A stretch of 64,000 nt of DNA, from assembly GCF_900044055.2 (NCBI RefSeq), contig NZ_FCOX02000010.1:62001-126000 (forward strand). Direction: 5' to 3'. The translations under genes were made by a program, and so were the position numbers. The notes below the pieces were generated by a model. That model saw nothing but the letters and a program-made list of their open reading frames with translations. It did no database searches and had not been told where the DNA came from. The DNA is from Caballeronia calidae. Lineage in GTDB: Bacteria; Pseudomonadota; Gammaproteobacteria; Burkholderiales; Burkholderiaceae. Each line of letters opens with the position of its first letter. The first letter of the stretch is position 1. Positions 8,471-17,129 of this stretch are shown in pieces.

Positions 8471-9490
8471 TTATGCGTTGGCGGGCAGCGGCGCACTCGC
8501 GGCAACGAGATGTTGCTCGCGCAACTCGCGCCAGAAGTCCGCCGGAATCACTTCCGTGACGGCAGCGTGGTCTTCCGCGATACGTTCCGGCTTGCTCGCA
8601 CCCGGAATCACTGCGGCGACGACCGGATTCGCGAGCACGAATTGCAGCGCCGCGGCCTTGACGCTCACGTTGTGGCGATCGGCGATTGCCTTGATGCGCG
8701 CGACCTTCTCGAGGATCTCGGGCGATGCCTTCTGGTATTCGAAGTTCGCGCCTCCCGCCAGCACGCCCGAACTGTAGGGACCGCCCGCGACGATCTCGAC
8801 GTTTTGCGCGGCAGCGGACGGCATCAGGCGCTGCAATGCGCGGTCGTGATCGAGCAGCGAATAACGGCCTGCGAGCAGGAAGCCGTCCGGTTTCGTTTCG
8901 GAGAGATCGAGCAGCAGTTCGCATGGCTCGACACGGTTCACACCAAGTCCCCAAGCCTTGATGACGCCTTCTTCGCGCAGACGGGTCAGCGCGCGAAAGG
9001 CGCCCCTGCGGGCCGATTCGAACACGGAGAGCCATTCGTCGCCGTAAAAGTCCTGCGCAACGTCGTGGACCCAGACGATATCCAGTCGGTCGGTCTTCAG
9101 TCTCTGAAGACTGTCTTCGATGGAGCGCAGCGTCGCGTCGGCCGAATAGTCGTTGACGATCTTGTTCGGACGGCCGAACGCGAACACGCCGCCTTTCTCG
9201 CCCAGATCGCGCGCTTCGGCGTCCTCGATTTCGTCGAGAATCACGCGGCCCACTTTCGTGCTCAGCACATATTCGTCGCGCTTGTGGCCCGCGAGTGCTT
9301 CGCCGAGACGGATCTCGGACAGGCCGGCGCCATACAGCGGGGCCGTATCGAAATAGCGCACGCCCTGGTTCCACGCAGCCTCGACGGTCGCGAGCGCTTC
9401 CTTTTCCGGGATGTTGCGGAACATGTTGCCCAAGGGCGCCGTGCCAAACCCAAGAACGGTGCCGGCAGGCAATTTATCCTTGATACTCAT
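8471..9490 (-). CDS. Aldo/keto reductase, D-threo-aldose 1-dehydrogenase/pyridoxal dehydrogenase type
   Basis: A cytosolic NAD(P)-dependent oxidoreductase of 339 residues with the AKR TIM barrel. The tetrad is visible: Asp and Tyr in 'YFDTAPLYGAGLSE', Lys in 'LSTKVGR', His in 'DIVWVHD'. The Gly-rich start 'LGFGTAPLGNMFRNI' and the insert 'FGRPNKIVNDYSADATLRSIEDSLQRL' resemble the branch containing L-fucose/D-threo-aldose 1-dehydrogenase and pyridoxal 4-dehydrogenase, so it probably oxidises a sugar or pyridoxal-like aldehyde. The ATG at 9490 has an AAGGAG site. It leads a two-gene operon with the SRPBCC gene and is divergent from a LysR gene 100 bp away, the usual arrangement for LysR control. 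Confidence 0.82.
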   Translation of the reverse strand: MSIKDKLPAGTVLGFGTAPLGNMFRNIPEKEALATVEAAWNQGVRYFDTAPLYGAGLSEIRLGEALAGHKRDEYVLSTKVGRVILDEIEDAEARDLGEKGGVFAFGRPNKIVNDYSADATLRSIEDSLQRLKTDRLDIVWVHDVAQDFYGDEWLSVFESARRGAFRALTRLREEGVIKAWGLGVNRVEPCELLLDLSETKPDGFLLAGRYSLLDHDRALQRLMPSAAAQNVEIVAGGPYSSGVLAGGANFEYQKASPEILEKVARIKAIADRHNVSVKAAALQFVLANPVVAAVIPGASKPERIAEDHAAVTEVIPADFWRELREQHLVAASAPLPANA

Positions 9491-9540
9491 CGACTTGCTC
9501 CTTGTGTTGAGTCGGTAGCGCAAGTCTAGGAGGACGAGTT

Positions 9541-9571
9541 AAGTCTGTCTAAGATAAAATTTGACAAACTT
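9541..9571. promoter_or_regulatory. Imperfect inverted repeat between the aldo/keto reductase and lysR genes
   Basis: AAGTCTGTC (9541-9549) and GACAAACTT (9563-9571) form an inverted repeat matching at 8 of 9 positions across a 13-bp AT-rich spacer. It sits in the 100-bp divergent intergenic region and is a good candidate binding site for the adjacent LysR-type protein. Confidence 0.5.
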
Positions 9572-9590
9572 GAGTCCCAAAAGGTCTTAC

Positions 9591-10490
9591 ATGCTGGACA
9601 TTCGACAATTGCACTACTTCGTGGCGGTCGCGGAAGAAGAACATGTCGGCCGGGCGGCCGAACGGCTGCATATTTCGCAGTCGCCGCTCAGCCGGCAGAT
9701 CGCGCAGCTCGAAGAAAACCTGGGCCTGACGCTGTTCGAGCGCTCGCAGCAACGCATTCGTCTGACGACGGACGGGCGGACCTTTCTCGCCGAAACGCAG
9801 GCGTTTCTGACCCATGCGAAGCGCCTCGAATCGCTCGCGCGGCGGCTGGGGCGCGGCGACGAAGGCGGCCTGTGCATCGGGTATATCGAAAACGCGATGC
9901 ACTCGGGCGTCCTGCCCGACGCATTGCGGCAGTTGCGGACGGCCAGGCCGGACGTGCACATCGCGCTCTACAACTATCACTCGGGCGAGCAGCTCACGGG
10001 CCTGCGTCAGCGCAGCCTCGACATCGCGCTCGTCTGCGAACCCCCGGCCTCCGACGACTCCGATCTCGAAGCGGCACAGGTGCTCGACGATCCCATGCTG
10101 CTTGCGATTCCCGAAGGTCATCCGCTCGCGAGCGCAGAGCGCATCACGCCCGATGACCTTGCGGCGCAGAAGTGGATTGGCGTGACGCACACGGAAGGTG
10201 CCTTGCGCCACGACAACTTCGTTGCTGCGTGCGCGAAGGCGGGCTTCACACCCGATATCGCGCTGGAGGCGACAGAGCCGCTGGCCGCGCTCGGACTCGT
10301 TGCGGCCGGCCTCGGGCTCACCATGATCCAGCAGAGCCTGCGTCATCAGGCACCGGCCGGTGTCGTGCTCCGCGAGCTTTCGTGGTTCAGCTATCGCACC
10401 GCGCTTTGGGCGGCATGGCACAAAGTCAACCTGCGGCCGCTCGTAGAACATTTCCGTACGACGTTGCTGCCTTCCGAGCCTGCGTCGTGA
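9591..10490 (+). CDS. LysR-family transcriptional regulator
   Basis: A 299-residue LysR-type regulator. The winged helix-turn-helix is at residues about 1-60 ('LDIRQLHYFVAVAEEEHVGRAAERLHISQSPLSRQIAQLEENLGLTLFERS'-like start), and an inducer-binding periplasmic-type domain follows from about residue 90. The ATG at 9591 was chosen because AAGG lies just upstream and 'MLDIRQLHYF' is the usual LysR start; a TTG 30 bp upstream would add residues with no family match. Divergent to the aldo/keto reductase operon, which it probably controls through the inverted repeat at 9541-9571. The inducer is unknown. Confidence 0.88.
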   Translation: MLDIRQLHYFVAVAEEEHVGRAAERLHISQSPLSRQIAQLEENLGLTLFERSQQRIRLTTDGRTFLAETQAFLTHAKRLESLARRLGRGDEGGLCIGYIENAMHSGVLPDALRQLRTARPDVHIALYNYHSGEQLTGLRQRSLDIALVCEPPASDDSDLEAAQVLDDPMLLAIPEGHPLASAERITPDDLAAQKWIGVTHTEGALRHDNFVAACAKAGFTPDIALEATEPLAALGLVAAGLGLTMIQQSLRHQAPAGVVLRELSWFSYRTALWAAWHKVNLRPLVEHFRTTLLPSEPAS

Positions 10491-10728
10491 ATTTCATGAA
10501 GCCATTCCGGTGTTCAGGACTGCCGTCGGCTCGCGCTCGGCCCAGTCGATCGATTTGACCGTGCAGAAATAGCGCCATAGCGAGATCGGTATTTTCCCCG
10601 AGGCGCAAAATCAGACTCACGGGTAACTCGCCGGAATTCCGGGTAAGCAGGATGTCATGAAGGCGTCGATACTTGAGCCGTGGTTCAACCAGGCCAGTTC
10701 AGGAATTCGATCATCGAAGGATATGTTC

Positions 10729-11535
10729 ATGACTCAGCTCGCTCACCCAGCTCATTCGCTGCTCGCCGAACTCGACGGCTTTCACGTCGAATTCAATCTC
10801 GCGGATTCACGCGCCGACATCGTGCTGGACAGACCGCCGTTCAATATCGTGTCGATGCATCAGCGCGAGCAACTGCGTCTGACGTTCGAATCGCTCGACG
10901 CCAACGACGACGTGCGCGTGATCGTCGTGCGTGCGAAAGGCGAGCACTTTTCCAGCGGCGGCGATATCAAGGGCTTCATCGAAGCATCGCCGGAACATGT
11001 GGCGAAGCTCGCGTGGAATGTCGCGTCGCCCGCGCGTTGCAGCAAGCCGGTCATCGCGGCGAATCGCGGCTATTGCTTCGGCGTCGGCTTCGAGTTGTCG
11101 CTCGCTTGCGATTTCCGCATCGCAACGGAAACCACGCTGTACGCATTGCCGGAGCAAAAGCTCGGACAGATTCCCGGTTCGGGCGGCTCCGCGCGGCTTC
11201 AAAAGATGGTGGGCATCGGACGCACGAAGGACATCGTGATGCGCTCGCGCCGGATCACCGGATCGCAGGCTTACGAGTGGGGCATCGCGACCGAGTTCGT
11301 CGCGGATGCCGAGCTGGGAAGCGCAACGGATTCACTTGTGCGCGAGTTGCTCGCGTTCTCGCCGCTCGCGCAGCGCACCGCGAAGAAGCTCCTGAACGAT
11401 ACGGAAGATGCGCCGCTTTCCGTCGCCATCGAACTGGAAGGGCTGAATTACAGCCGCCTGCGCAGCTCTGACGATTTCCGCGAGGGCGTGGAAGCGTTTC
11501 ATCAAAAGCGCAAGGCCGCGTTCAAGGGCTCTTGA
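10729..11535 (+). CDS. hmfE: Enoyl-CoA hydratase/isomerase family; probable 2-oxoglutaryl-CoA hydrolase (HmfE-like)
   Basis: A 268-residue crotonase-fold enzyme. The oxyanion-hole segments 'HFSSGGDIKGF' and 'NRGYCFGVGFELSLACDFRIA' are present. By itself this says only crotonase superfamily. With the downstream molybdenum hydroxylase, CoA synthetase and transporter it fits HmfE of the 2-furoate pathway (known from Cupriavidus basilensis), which handles the hydroxyfuroyl-CoA/2-oxoglutaryl-CoA step. The second ATG (10729) is preferred because AAGG lies 8 nt before it; the first (10723) has the site too close. It is separated from the other hmf-type genes by a codirectional AraC gene, a different order from an hmfABCDE run. 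Confidence 0.72.
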   Translation: MTQLAHPAHSLLAELDGFHVEFNLADSRADIVLDRPPFNIVSMHQREQLRLTFESLDANDDVRVIVVRAKGEHFSSGGDIKGFIEASPEHVAKLAWNVASPARCSKPVIAANRGYCFGVGFELSLACDFRIATETTLYALPEQKLGQIPGSGGSARLQKMVGIGRTKDIVMRSRRITGSQAYEWGIATEFVADAELGSATDSLVRELLAFSPLAQRTAKKLLNDTEDAPLSVAIELEGLNYSRLRSSDDFREGVEAFHQKRKAAFKGS

Positions 11536-11607
11536 GCAAGAAGGCGTCTACACTTTCTTCAGAATGAGCCGCGCAAAGCGGCAGCAGCATGGAGCGAGGC
11601 GGAACGA

Positions 11608-12480
11608 GTGTCAAGTGCGATCAAGATCTATCAGGGACGTTTCGGACGAGTGGCGCTGCTCGACATGGATGCGCCGCTGGTTCAGCACGCGCATCATCAT
11701 TGCCATCTTCTGATCAAGGCGGCAGGGCCGGACACGTTCTTTTCCGTTCACGATGAGCTCCAGCCGCTGACCGGCGACACCGCGGTGCTGATCAATCCGT
11801 GGGAGCCGCACGCGTATCGTCATATCGAACGTGTCGAGCAGCGTACGGTGATTCTCGCGATGTATATCGAGCCGGACTGGTTGACCACCATTCACCATCC
11901 GCTCGTGAGTGGCGGTCACCCGCGTTTCTTTCCGCAGTCGTGCGTGCGCTTGTCGAGCCACGCGAAGAAGCGGGCCGAAGAGCTCGCAATGGAAATGTGG
12001 TGGGCCGATAGCGTCGCCGCCGAGCGTCTCGAAGGGCTGATCTTCGAGCTGATGCTGTCGGTGATCGATCCGAGCCGAAGCTGGCACGAGCTGGCGCGGC
12101 AAATGGAGTTGTCGGGCCGGCGTCCGAGCGATCCGCGCATTCGCAAGGCCATTGCGTATCTGCGCGAGAACACGGGCGCCGAGCCGGACATGAACCGTCT
12201 CGCGGAGCATTGCGGGCTGTCGCGCGCCCATTTCTTCGCGCTCTTTCATCGCTGCACGGGCGTGACGCCGAATGTGTATCTGAACGTGTTGCGCATGGAA
12301 ACGGCCATCAACGATTTATCCGCGAGCGCGCATTCGCTGACGGACATTTCATACAGTCTCGGATTTTCGGCACCCGCGCATTTCTCGCGTTTCTTCAGGC
12401 AGAACCTGGGCATCACGCCAAGCGAGTATCGCCGTGTGGTGCAGTTGTACGAAGCGGATTCCAAACAAGTGCAGATCTGA
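11608..12480 (+). CDS. AraC-family transcriptional regulator
   Basis: A 290-residue regulator: an N-terminal cupin-like sensing domain ('HAHHHCHLLIKAAGPDTFFSVHDE', 'LINPWEPHAYRH') and a C-terminal pair of helix-turn-helix motifs ('DMNRLAEHCGLSRAHFFALFHRCTGVTP' and 'LTDISYSLGFSAPAHFSRFFRQNLGITPSEYRR'-type). The GTG start at 11608 is the first in-frame start matching the domain, with GAGG about 9 nt upstream. It lies between the hydratase and the molybdenum hydroxylase genes and probably activates them in response to furoate, furoyl-CoA or a related compound. A strong hairpin follows its stop codon. Confidence 0.87.
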   Translation: MSSAIKIYQGRFGRVALLDMDAPLVQHAHHHCHLLIKAAGPDTFFSVHDELQPLTGDTAVLINPWEPHAYRHIERVEQRTVILAMYIEPDWLTTIHHPLVSGGHPRFFPQSCVRLSSHAKKRAEELAMEMWWADSVAAERLEGLIFELMLSVIDPSRSWHELARQMELSGRRPSDPRIRKAIAYLRENTGAEPDMNRLAEHCGLSRAHFFALFHRCTGVTPNVYLNVLRMETAINDLSASAHSLTDISYSLGFSAPAHFSRFFRQNLGITPSEYRRVVQLYEADSKQVQI

Positions 12481-12496
12481 GTACGGCAAACGAGTG

Positions 12497-12518
12497 CGCA
12501 CGCGATGTCGCGCGTGCG
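12497..12518 (+). terminator. Hairpin after the araC gene
   Basis: CGCACGCG (12497-12504) and CGCGTGCG (12511-12518) form a perfect 8-bp GC-rich stem with a 6-nt loop, 17 nt after the AraC stop codon. No T-run follows, so it is at best an atypical terminator or an mRNA-stabilising hairpin. The remaining ~190 bp up to the next gene should hold the promoter of the dehydrogenase operon, but no clear -35/-10 pair was recognised. Confidence 0.4.
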
Positions 12519-12709
12519 TTGGATCGTCACGTCCGTCGCAAAGGTTTCCTTGTTGAAAAGCATCAGACTGCAAGGTAATTCGCCCGACCACTTGGTAAGC
12601 GAGTTGGCGCGCTCCGGCAGTACATTGAATCGACGATGCGATGTGTCTCGTCTTGCATGCGAGGCACGTTGATTTTGAATATCGCACACAGCACAGGCAG
12701 GAGACACGC

Positions 12710-15700
12710 GTGAGCGACACCGATACCGACACCGCGCTGAAGGAACGTCAGGCGCCACCGACCGCTTCCGATCGCAACGATACACAAGCGATGCATCGCC
12801 GGCATGTGGGCCGTCCGATGCAACGCCTCGAAGACCCCGCGATTCTGACCGGGCGCGGCCGCTACGGCGACGATATCGCCGTCAAGACGGGCACGCTGCA
12901 CGCCGCCGTGCTGCGCTCGCCGTATGCACATGCGGAGATTCGCAGCATCGACGCAAGCGCGGCGCTCGCGCACAAAGGCGTTCGCGCGGTGCTCACGGGC
13001 GACGATGTGCGCGCGTGGTCACAGCCGTTCGTCGTCGGTGTGAAGTCGCCGATGGAACACTGGGCGCTCGCGATGGATCGCGTGCGCTATAGCGGCGAGC
13101 CGGTCGCGGTGGTGATCGCCGAGACGCGCGCCATTGCCGAAGACGGGCTCGATCTCGTGAAGGTGGACTATGTGCCGCTGCAGCCGGTCGTCTCCATCGA
13201 AGCGGCCATTGCCGACGACGCGCCGGTGCTTCACGAGAAGATCGGCAGCAACGTGGTGAGCGACCGTCGCTTTCGTTATGGCGATCCTGAAGCGGCGTTC
13301 GAGAGCGCGCCGCATCGCGTGTCGATCACCACGCACTATCCGCGCAACACGTGTGCGCCGATCGAATGCGGCGTCGTGATCGCCGAGTGCCTGCCGGGCA
13401 ACGAAGGCTATGACGTGACCTCGAATTTCATGGGGCCGTTCTCGCTGCACGCGGTCATGTCGATGGCGCTGAAAGTGCCCGCCAATCGACTGCGTCATAA
13501 GGCGCCGCGCGATTCGGGCGGCAGCTTCGGCGTGAAGCAGGCGGTGTTTCCGTATGTCGTGCTGATGTGCCTCGCTTCGAGAAAATGCGCCGCGCCTGTG
13601 AAGTGGGTCGAGGACCGGCTGGAGCATCTGAGCGCGGCGACCTCGGCGACCGCGCGCCTCGCGACGCTCGAAGCGGCCGTCGAAAGCGATGGACGCATCA
13701 CCGCGCTGTCCTACGATCAGATCGAGGATTGCGGCGGCTATCTGCGCGCGCCGGAGCCCGCCACGTTTTATCGCATGCATGGGTGTCTGACGGGCGCGTA
13801 TGACATCCCGAATCTGCTCGTGCGCAATCGCGTCGCGCTGACGACGAAGACCCCGACCGGGCTCGTGCGCGGCTTCGGCGGGCCGCAAGTGTATTTCTCG
13901 CTGGAGCGTCTGATTCAGCGCATCGCGGAAGAATTGAAGCTCGATGTGCTCGACGTCTATCGACGCAACTTCATCAGGGCCGATGCGTTTCCGTATCGCG
14001 CGGCAGCGGGCGCATTGCTCGATTCGGGCAACTATCAGGAAGCGTTGGCGCGCGCGTTGTCGCAAGGCGGATACGAAGAGCTGACGAAGCGCCGCGAGGC
14101 CGCGCGCAAGGAAGGGCGTCTCTATGGCATCGGCTTCGCGGCGATCGTCGAGCCGTCCGTGTCGAACATGGGTTACATCACGACCGCGATGCCCGCCGAA
14201 GCGCGTCGCAAGGCGGGTCCGAAGAGCGGTGCGATCGCGAGCGCGACCGTGAGCGTCGATCTGATGGGCGGCGTGATCGTCACCATTGCTTCGACTCCGG
14301 CGGGACAAGGTCACATGACCGTGTGCGCGCAGGTGGTCGCGGATGTGCTCGGCCTCGATCCCGCGGATATCGTCGTGAATGTCGAGTTCGATACGCACAA
14401 GGATGCGTGGTCCGTCGCGGCCGGCAACTATTCGAGCCGCTTCGCGGGCGCGGTTGCGGGCACGGTTCATCTCGCCGCGATGCGCGTGAAAGACAAGCTT
14501 GCGCGCATTCTTGCGAAGCAGTTCGCCTGCACGGAGCAGGACGTGTGTTTCGAAGGCGGACGCGTGTTCATGCGTCAAGCGCCCGATAAAGCCTTGCCGT
14601 TCGCGCGCGCCGCGAGCAACGCGCCGCACTGGGCGCCCGCGCTCCTGCCCGAAGGCGAGGAGCCTGGGCTTCGCGAAACCGTGTTCTGGAATCCGCCGAA
14701 CATGACCGCGCCCGATGACGAGGATCGCATCAATACGTCGGCCTGCTATGGCTTTGCGTTCGACATGTGCGGCGTCGAGATCGATCGCGCGACGGGGCGC
14801 GTGCGAATCGACCGCTATGTGACCGCGCACGATGCGGGCACGTTGCTCAATCCCGCGCTCGCGGACGGCCAGATTCGCGGTGCGTTCGCGCAAGGACTGG
14901 GCGCGGCGCTGATGGAAGAGTTTCGCTATGGCGCGGACGGCAGCTTTCAGTCGGGCACGCTCGCCGACTATCTGATGCCGACGACCTGCGAAGTGCCCGA
15001 TCCGGTCATCGTGCATCTGGAAACACCTTCGCCTTTCACGCCGCTCGGCGCGAAGGGGCTCGGCGAAGGCAACAACATGAGCACGCCGCCTTGCGTCGCC
15101 AATGCCGTGGCCGATGCGACCGGCGTGACGGACATTCGCCTCCCGCTCACGCCGGCGAAGGTGATGGCGATGATCGGCATCGACGATCCGCCGCCGTCCC
15201 GGCCCGAGTATCGCGAAGCAGCGCCCGCGAAGAAGCCCGCAGGCGGCGGCAAGGCGCTCACCGCGCAAGGCAAGGTCGAGCTCGAAGCGACGCCCGAAGC
15301 CATCTTCGCCGTGTTGATGAACCCTGACGCGCTCGCGAAGGTCGTGCCGGGCTGTCATGCGCTGGAGACCATCGGGCCGAATCAGTATCGCGCCGATGTG
15401 ACTGTCGGCGTGGGCATGATCAAGGCGCGCTTCGAAGCGAAGATCGGTCTCTCCGATATCGATGCGCCGCGTCGCCTGCGTCTCGCGGGCGCGGGCATTT
15501 CGCCGCTCGGCAGCGCGCAAGGCGAAGGGCTCGTCGAACTGGAGCCGACCGCGAACGGCACCTTGCTCGCGTACGACTATGAAGCGCGCGTGTCGGGCAA
15601 GGTCGCGGCAGTCGGCGCGCGCATGCTCGAGGGCGCGGCGCAGGTGGTCTTGCGGCAGCTCTTCGAATCGCTTGGAAGACAGGCATCGGGCAAGGCCGTA

Positions 15701-15757
15701 CGCACGAATGCGTCGTGGTTCGAACGCCTGCTCGCAAAGTTGCGGAGGTCGTCATGA
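12710..15757 (+). CDS. hmfA: Molybdenum hydroxylase large subunit fused to a CoxG-type domain; probable 2-furoyl-CoA dehydrogenase large subunit
   Basis: A 1015-residue xanthine-oxidase-family large subunit. Residues about 20-830 hold the MPT-cytosine-type molybdopterin-binding domains: 'HVGRPMQRLEDPAILTGRGRY' start, 'RDSGGSFGVK', 'VRGFGGPQVYFSLE', and the catalytic glutamate loop 'GAKGLGEGNN' near residue 784. After a Pro/Lys/Gly-rich linker, residues about 855-990 form a CoxG/SRPBCC domain ('GKVELEATPEAIFAVLMNPDALAKVVPG'). The GTG at 12710 is chosen because AGGAG lies 6 nt upstream. The next gene overlaps by 4 bp. With a CoA synthetase and hydratase beside it, hydroxylation of 2-furoyl-CoA at C5 is the best-supported role; another aromatic acyl-CoA cannot be excluded. 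Confidence 0.78.
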   Translation: MSDTDTDTALKERQAPPTASDRNDTQAMHRRHVGRPMQRLEDPAILTGRGRYGDDIAVKTGTLHAAVLRSPYAHAEIRSIDASAALAHKGVRAVLTGDDVRAWSQPFVVGVKSPMEHWALAMDRVRYSGEPVAVVIAETRAIAEDGLDLVKVDYVPLQPVVSIEAAIADDAPVLHEKIGSNVVSDRRFRYGDPEAAFESAPHRVSITTHYPRNTCAPIECGVVIAECLPGNEGYDVTSNFMGPFSLHAVMSMALKVPANRLRHKAPRDSGGSFGVKQAVFPYVVLMCLASRKCAAPVKWVEDRLEHLSAATSATARLATLEAAVESDGRITALSYDQIEDCGGYLRAPEPATFYRMHGCLTGAYDIPNLLVRNRVALTTKTPTGLVRGFGGPQVYFSLERLIQRIAEELKLDVLDVYRRNFIRADAFPYRAAAGALLDSGNYQEALARALSQGGYEELTKRREAARKEGRLYGIGFAAIVEPSVSNMGYITTAMPAEARRKAGPKSGAIASATVSVDLMGGVIVTIASTPAGQGHMTVCAQVVADVLGLDPADIVVNVEFDTHKDAWSVAAGNYSSRFAGAVAGTVHLAAMRVKDKLARILAKQFACTEQDVCFEGGRVFMRQAPDKALPFARAASNAPHWAPALLPEGEEPGLRETVFWNPPNMTAPDDEDRINTSACYGFAFDMCGVEIDRATGRVRIDRYVTAHDAGTLLNPALADGQIRGAFAQGLGAALMEEFRYGADGSFQSGTLADYLMPTTCEVPDPVIVHLETPSPFTPLGAKGLGEGNNMSTPPCVANAVADATGVTDIRLPLTPAKVMAMIGIDDPPPSRPEYREAAPAKKPAGGGKALTAQGKVELEATPEAIFAVLMNPDALAKVVPGCHALETIGPNQYRADVTVGVGMIKARFEAKIGLSDIDAPRRLRLAGAGISPLGSAQGEGLVELEPTANGTLLAYDYEARVSGKVAAVGARMLEGAAQVVLRQLFESLGRQASGKAVRTNASWFERLLAKLRRSS

Positions 15758-16569
15758 AGCCCGCGCCGTTTGCCTATCTGCGCGCACAAGACACTCGCCA
15801 CGCGCTCGACGCGCTCGCGCAGGCCGGCGCCGATGCGCGCGTGCTCGCGGGCGGCCAGTCGCTCATGGCCGTGCTCAACATGCGGCTCGCGCAGCCGCGC
15901 TGGCTCATCGATATCTCGCGCACGGCGGAGTTGAATACCGTGCGCGTGGAATCGGGACATCTCGTCGTGGGCGCCGCTGCGACGCAGGGCAGCGTCGAAT
16001 GGCGCGAGACGCTTCACGACGAAGTGCCGCTTTTGCGCATGACGTTCCCTCATATTTCGCATTTTCAGATCAGGAACCGCGGCACGGTGTGCGGTTCCAT
16101 CGCGCATGCGGACCCGAGCGCTGAGCTGCCGCTCGCGCTGCTTACGTTGGGCGGCGATGTCACGCTGCGCTCCGCGAAGCGCAGGCGCACGCTGAGCGCG
16201 GCCGATTTTTTTCAGGGCATGTTGATGACCGCGCGCGAGCCGGATGAGCTCGTCGAGTCGGTGCGCTTTCCGCTGAAGAGGCCGGGGCAGCGCTTTGCCT
16301 TCACCGAATTCTCGGCGCGTCATGGCGATTTCGCGCTCGTCTCGTGCGCGGCGGTCGTGACAGACGATGCGATTCGCATCGGCGTGGGCGGCGTTGCCGA
16401 CAGGCCCGTGCTCGAATGCCTGCCGCGACTCGAAGGCGACGATCTGCGCAGTGCATTGAACGATTTGAGTTGGAAGCTCGGCGCGCGCGACGACGCGAAT
16501 GTCAGCGCGGCATATCGACGGCATCTCGTGCGTGAGCTCGGGTGGCGAGTCATCAAGGAGGCGAAGTGA
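15754..16569 (+). CDS. hmfB: Molybdenum hydroxylase FAD-binding (medium) subunit
   Basis: A 271-residue FAD_binding_5/CO-dehydrogenase-flavoprotein-type subunit (CoxM-like) that passes electrons from the iron-sulfur subunit to an acceptor. FAD motifs 'LAGGQSLMAVLNMRL' (residues about 29-45) and 'RNRGTVCGSIAHADPSAELP' (about 107-126) are intact. It lacks the extra insert that binds a 4Fe-4S cluster in 4-hydroxybenzoyl-CoA reductase, which argues for a dehydrogenase/hydroxylase. The ATG overlaps the stop of the large-subunit gene (ATGA), with GGAGG just upstream: translational coupling. Confidence 0.82.
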   Translation: MKPAPFAYLRAQDTRHALDALAQAGADARVLAGGQSLMAVLNMRLAQPRWLIDISRTAELNTVRVESGHLVVGAAATQGSVEWRETLHDEVPLLRMTFPHISHFQIRNRGTVCGSIAHADPSAELPLALLTLGGDVTLRSAKRRRTLSAADFFQGMLMTAREPDELVESVRFPLKRPGQRFAFTEFSARHGDFALVSCAAVVTDDAIRIGVGGVADRPVLECLPRLEGDDLRSALNDLSWKLGARDDANVSAAYRRHLVRELGWRVIKEAK

Positions 16570-17129
16570 GAACGACCAGAAACACAAGTTCCGGCGATGC
16601 ATTCAGCGTCGCGCTTGGAGAAGACGCGTCATGCAGCGTGACGCTGGCGCTCAACGGCGTCATGCGGGGCGGCGCATGCGAAACGCGCGAGCTGCTCTCC
16701 GATTTTCTGCGTCATGAGCTCGGCGCGACCGGTACGCACGTCGGCTGCGAGCATGGCGTATGCGGAGCGTGCACCGTGCTCGTCGACGGCGTGGCCGCGC
16801 GTTCGTGCCTGATGCTCGCGGTGCAGGCGGATGGACGGCGCATCGACACGGTGGAAGGACTGTCGTCGTCCGCGCAGACGCTCGGCGATCTTCAGGAAGC
16901 GTTCGCGCGTCATCATGCGTTGCAGTGCGGCTTTTGCACGGCGGGCATCCTGATGTCGTGCACGGACTTTCTGCAGCGCGTACCGAATCCCGATGAAGAA
17001 GCGGTGCGCGAGATGCTGTCCGGCCACTTGTGCCGCTGTACGGGTTATACGCCGATCGTCGCGGCGGTGCTCGACGTGGCGAAGCTGCGGCAGGCGCAAT
17101 CGTGCGAGCAGGAGGCGAGCCATGTTTGA
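16566..17129 (+). CDS. hmfC: Molybdenum hydroxylase 2Fe-2S (small) subunit
   Basis: A 187-residue CoxS-like subunit with both clusters: an N-terminal plant-ferredoxin type ('GCEHGVCGACTVLVDG' plus a downstream Cys in 'ARSCLM') and a C-terminal helical cluster ('QCGFCTAGILMS' and 'GHLCRCTGY'). The GTG at 16566 overlaps the preceding stop codon (GTGA) and has AGGAGG 5 nt upstream, so it is preferred over an upstream ATG in the middle subunit gene. The N-terminus has about 25 residues of non-conserved sequence before the ferredoxin domain. Confidence 0.86.
   Translation: MRTTRNTSSGDAFSVALGEDASCSVTLALNGVMRGGACETRELLSDFLRHELGATGTHVGCEHGVCGACTVLVDGVAARSCLMLAVQADGRRIDTVEGLSSSAQTLGDLQEAFARHHALQCGFCTAGILMSCTDFLQRVPNPDEEAVREMLSGHLCRCTGYTPIVAAVLDVAKLRQAQSCEQEASHV

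Noticed and set aside
13019..15520. Long minus-strand open frame (833 codons) opposite the molybdenum hydroxylase large subunit
   Set aside because: Shadow of a GC-rich gene; the plus strand encodes clear catalytic motifs throughout.
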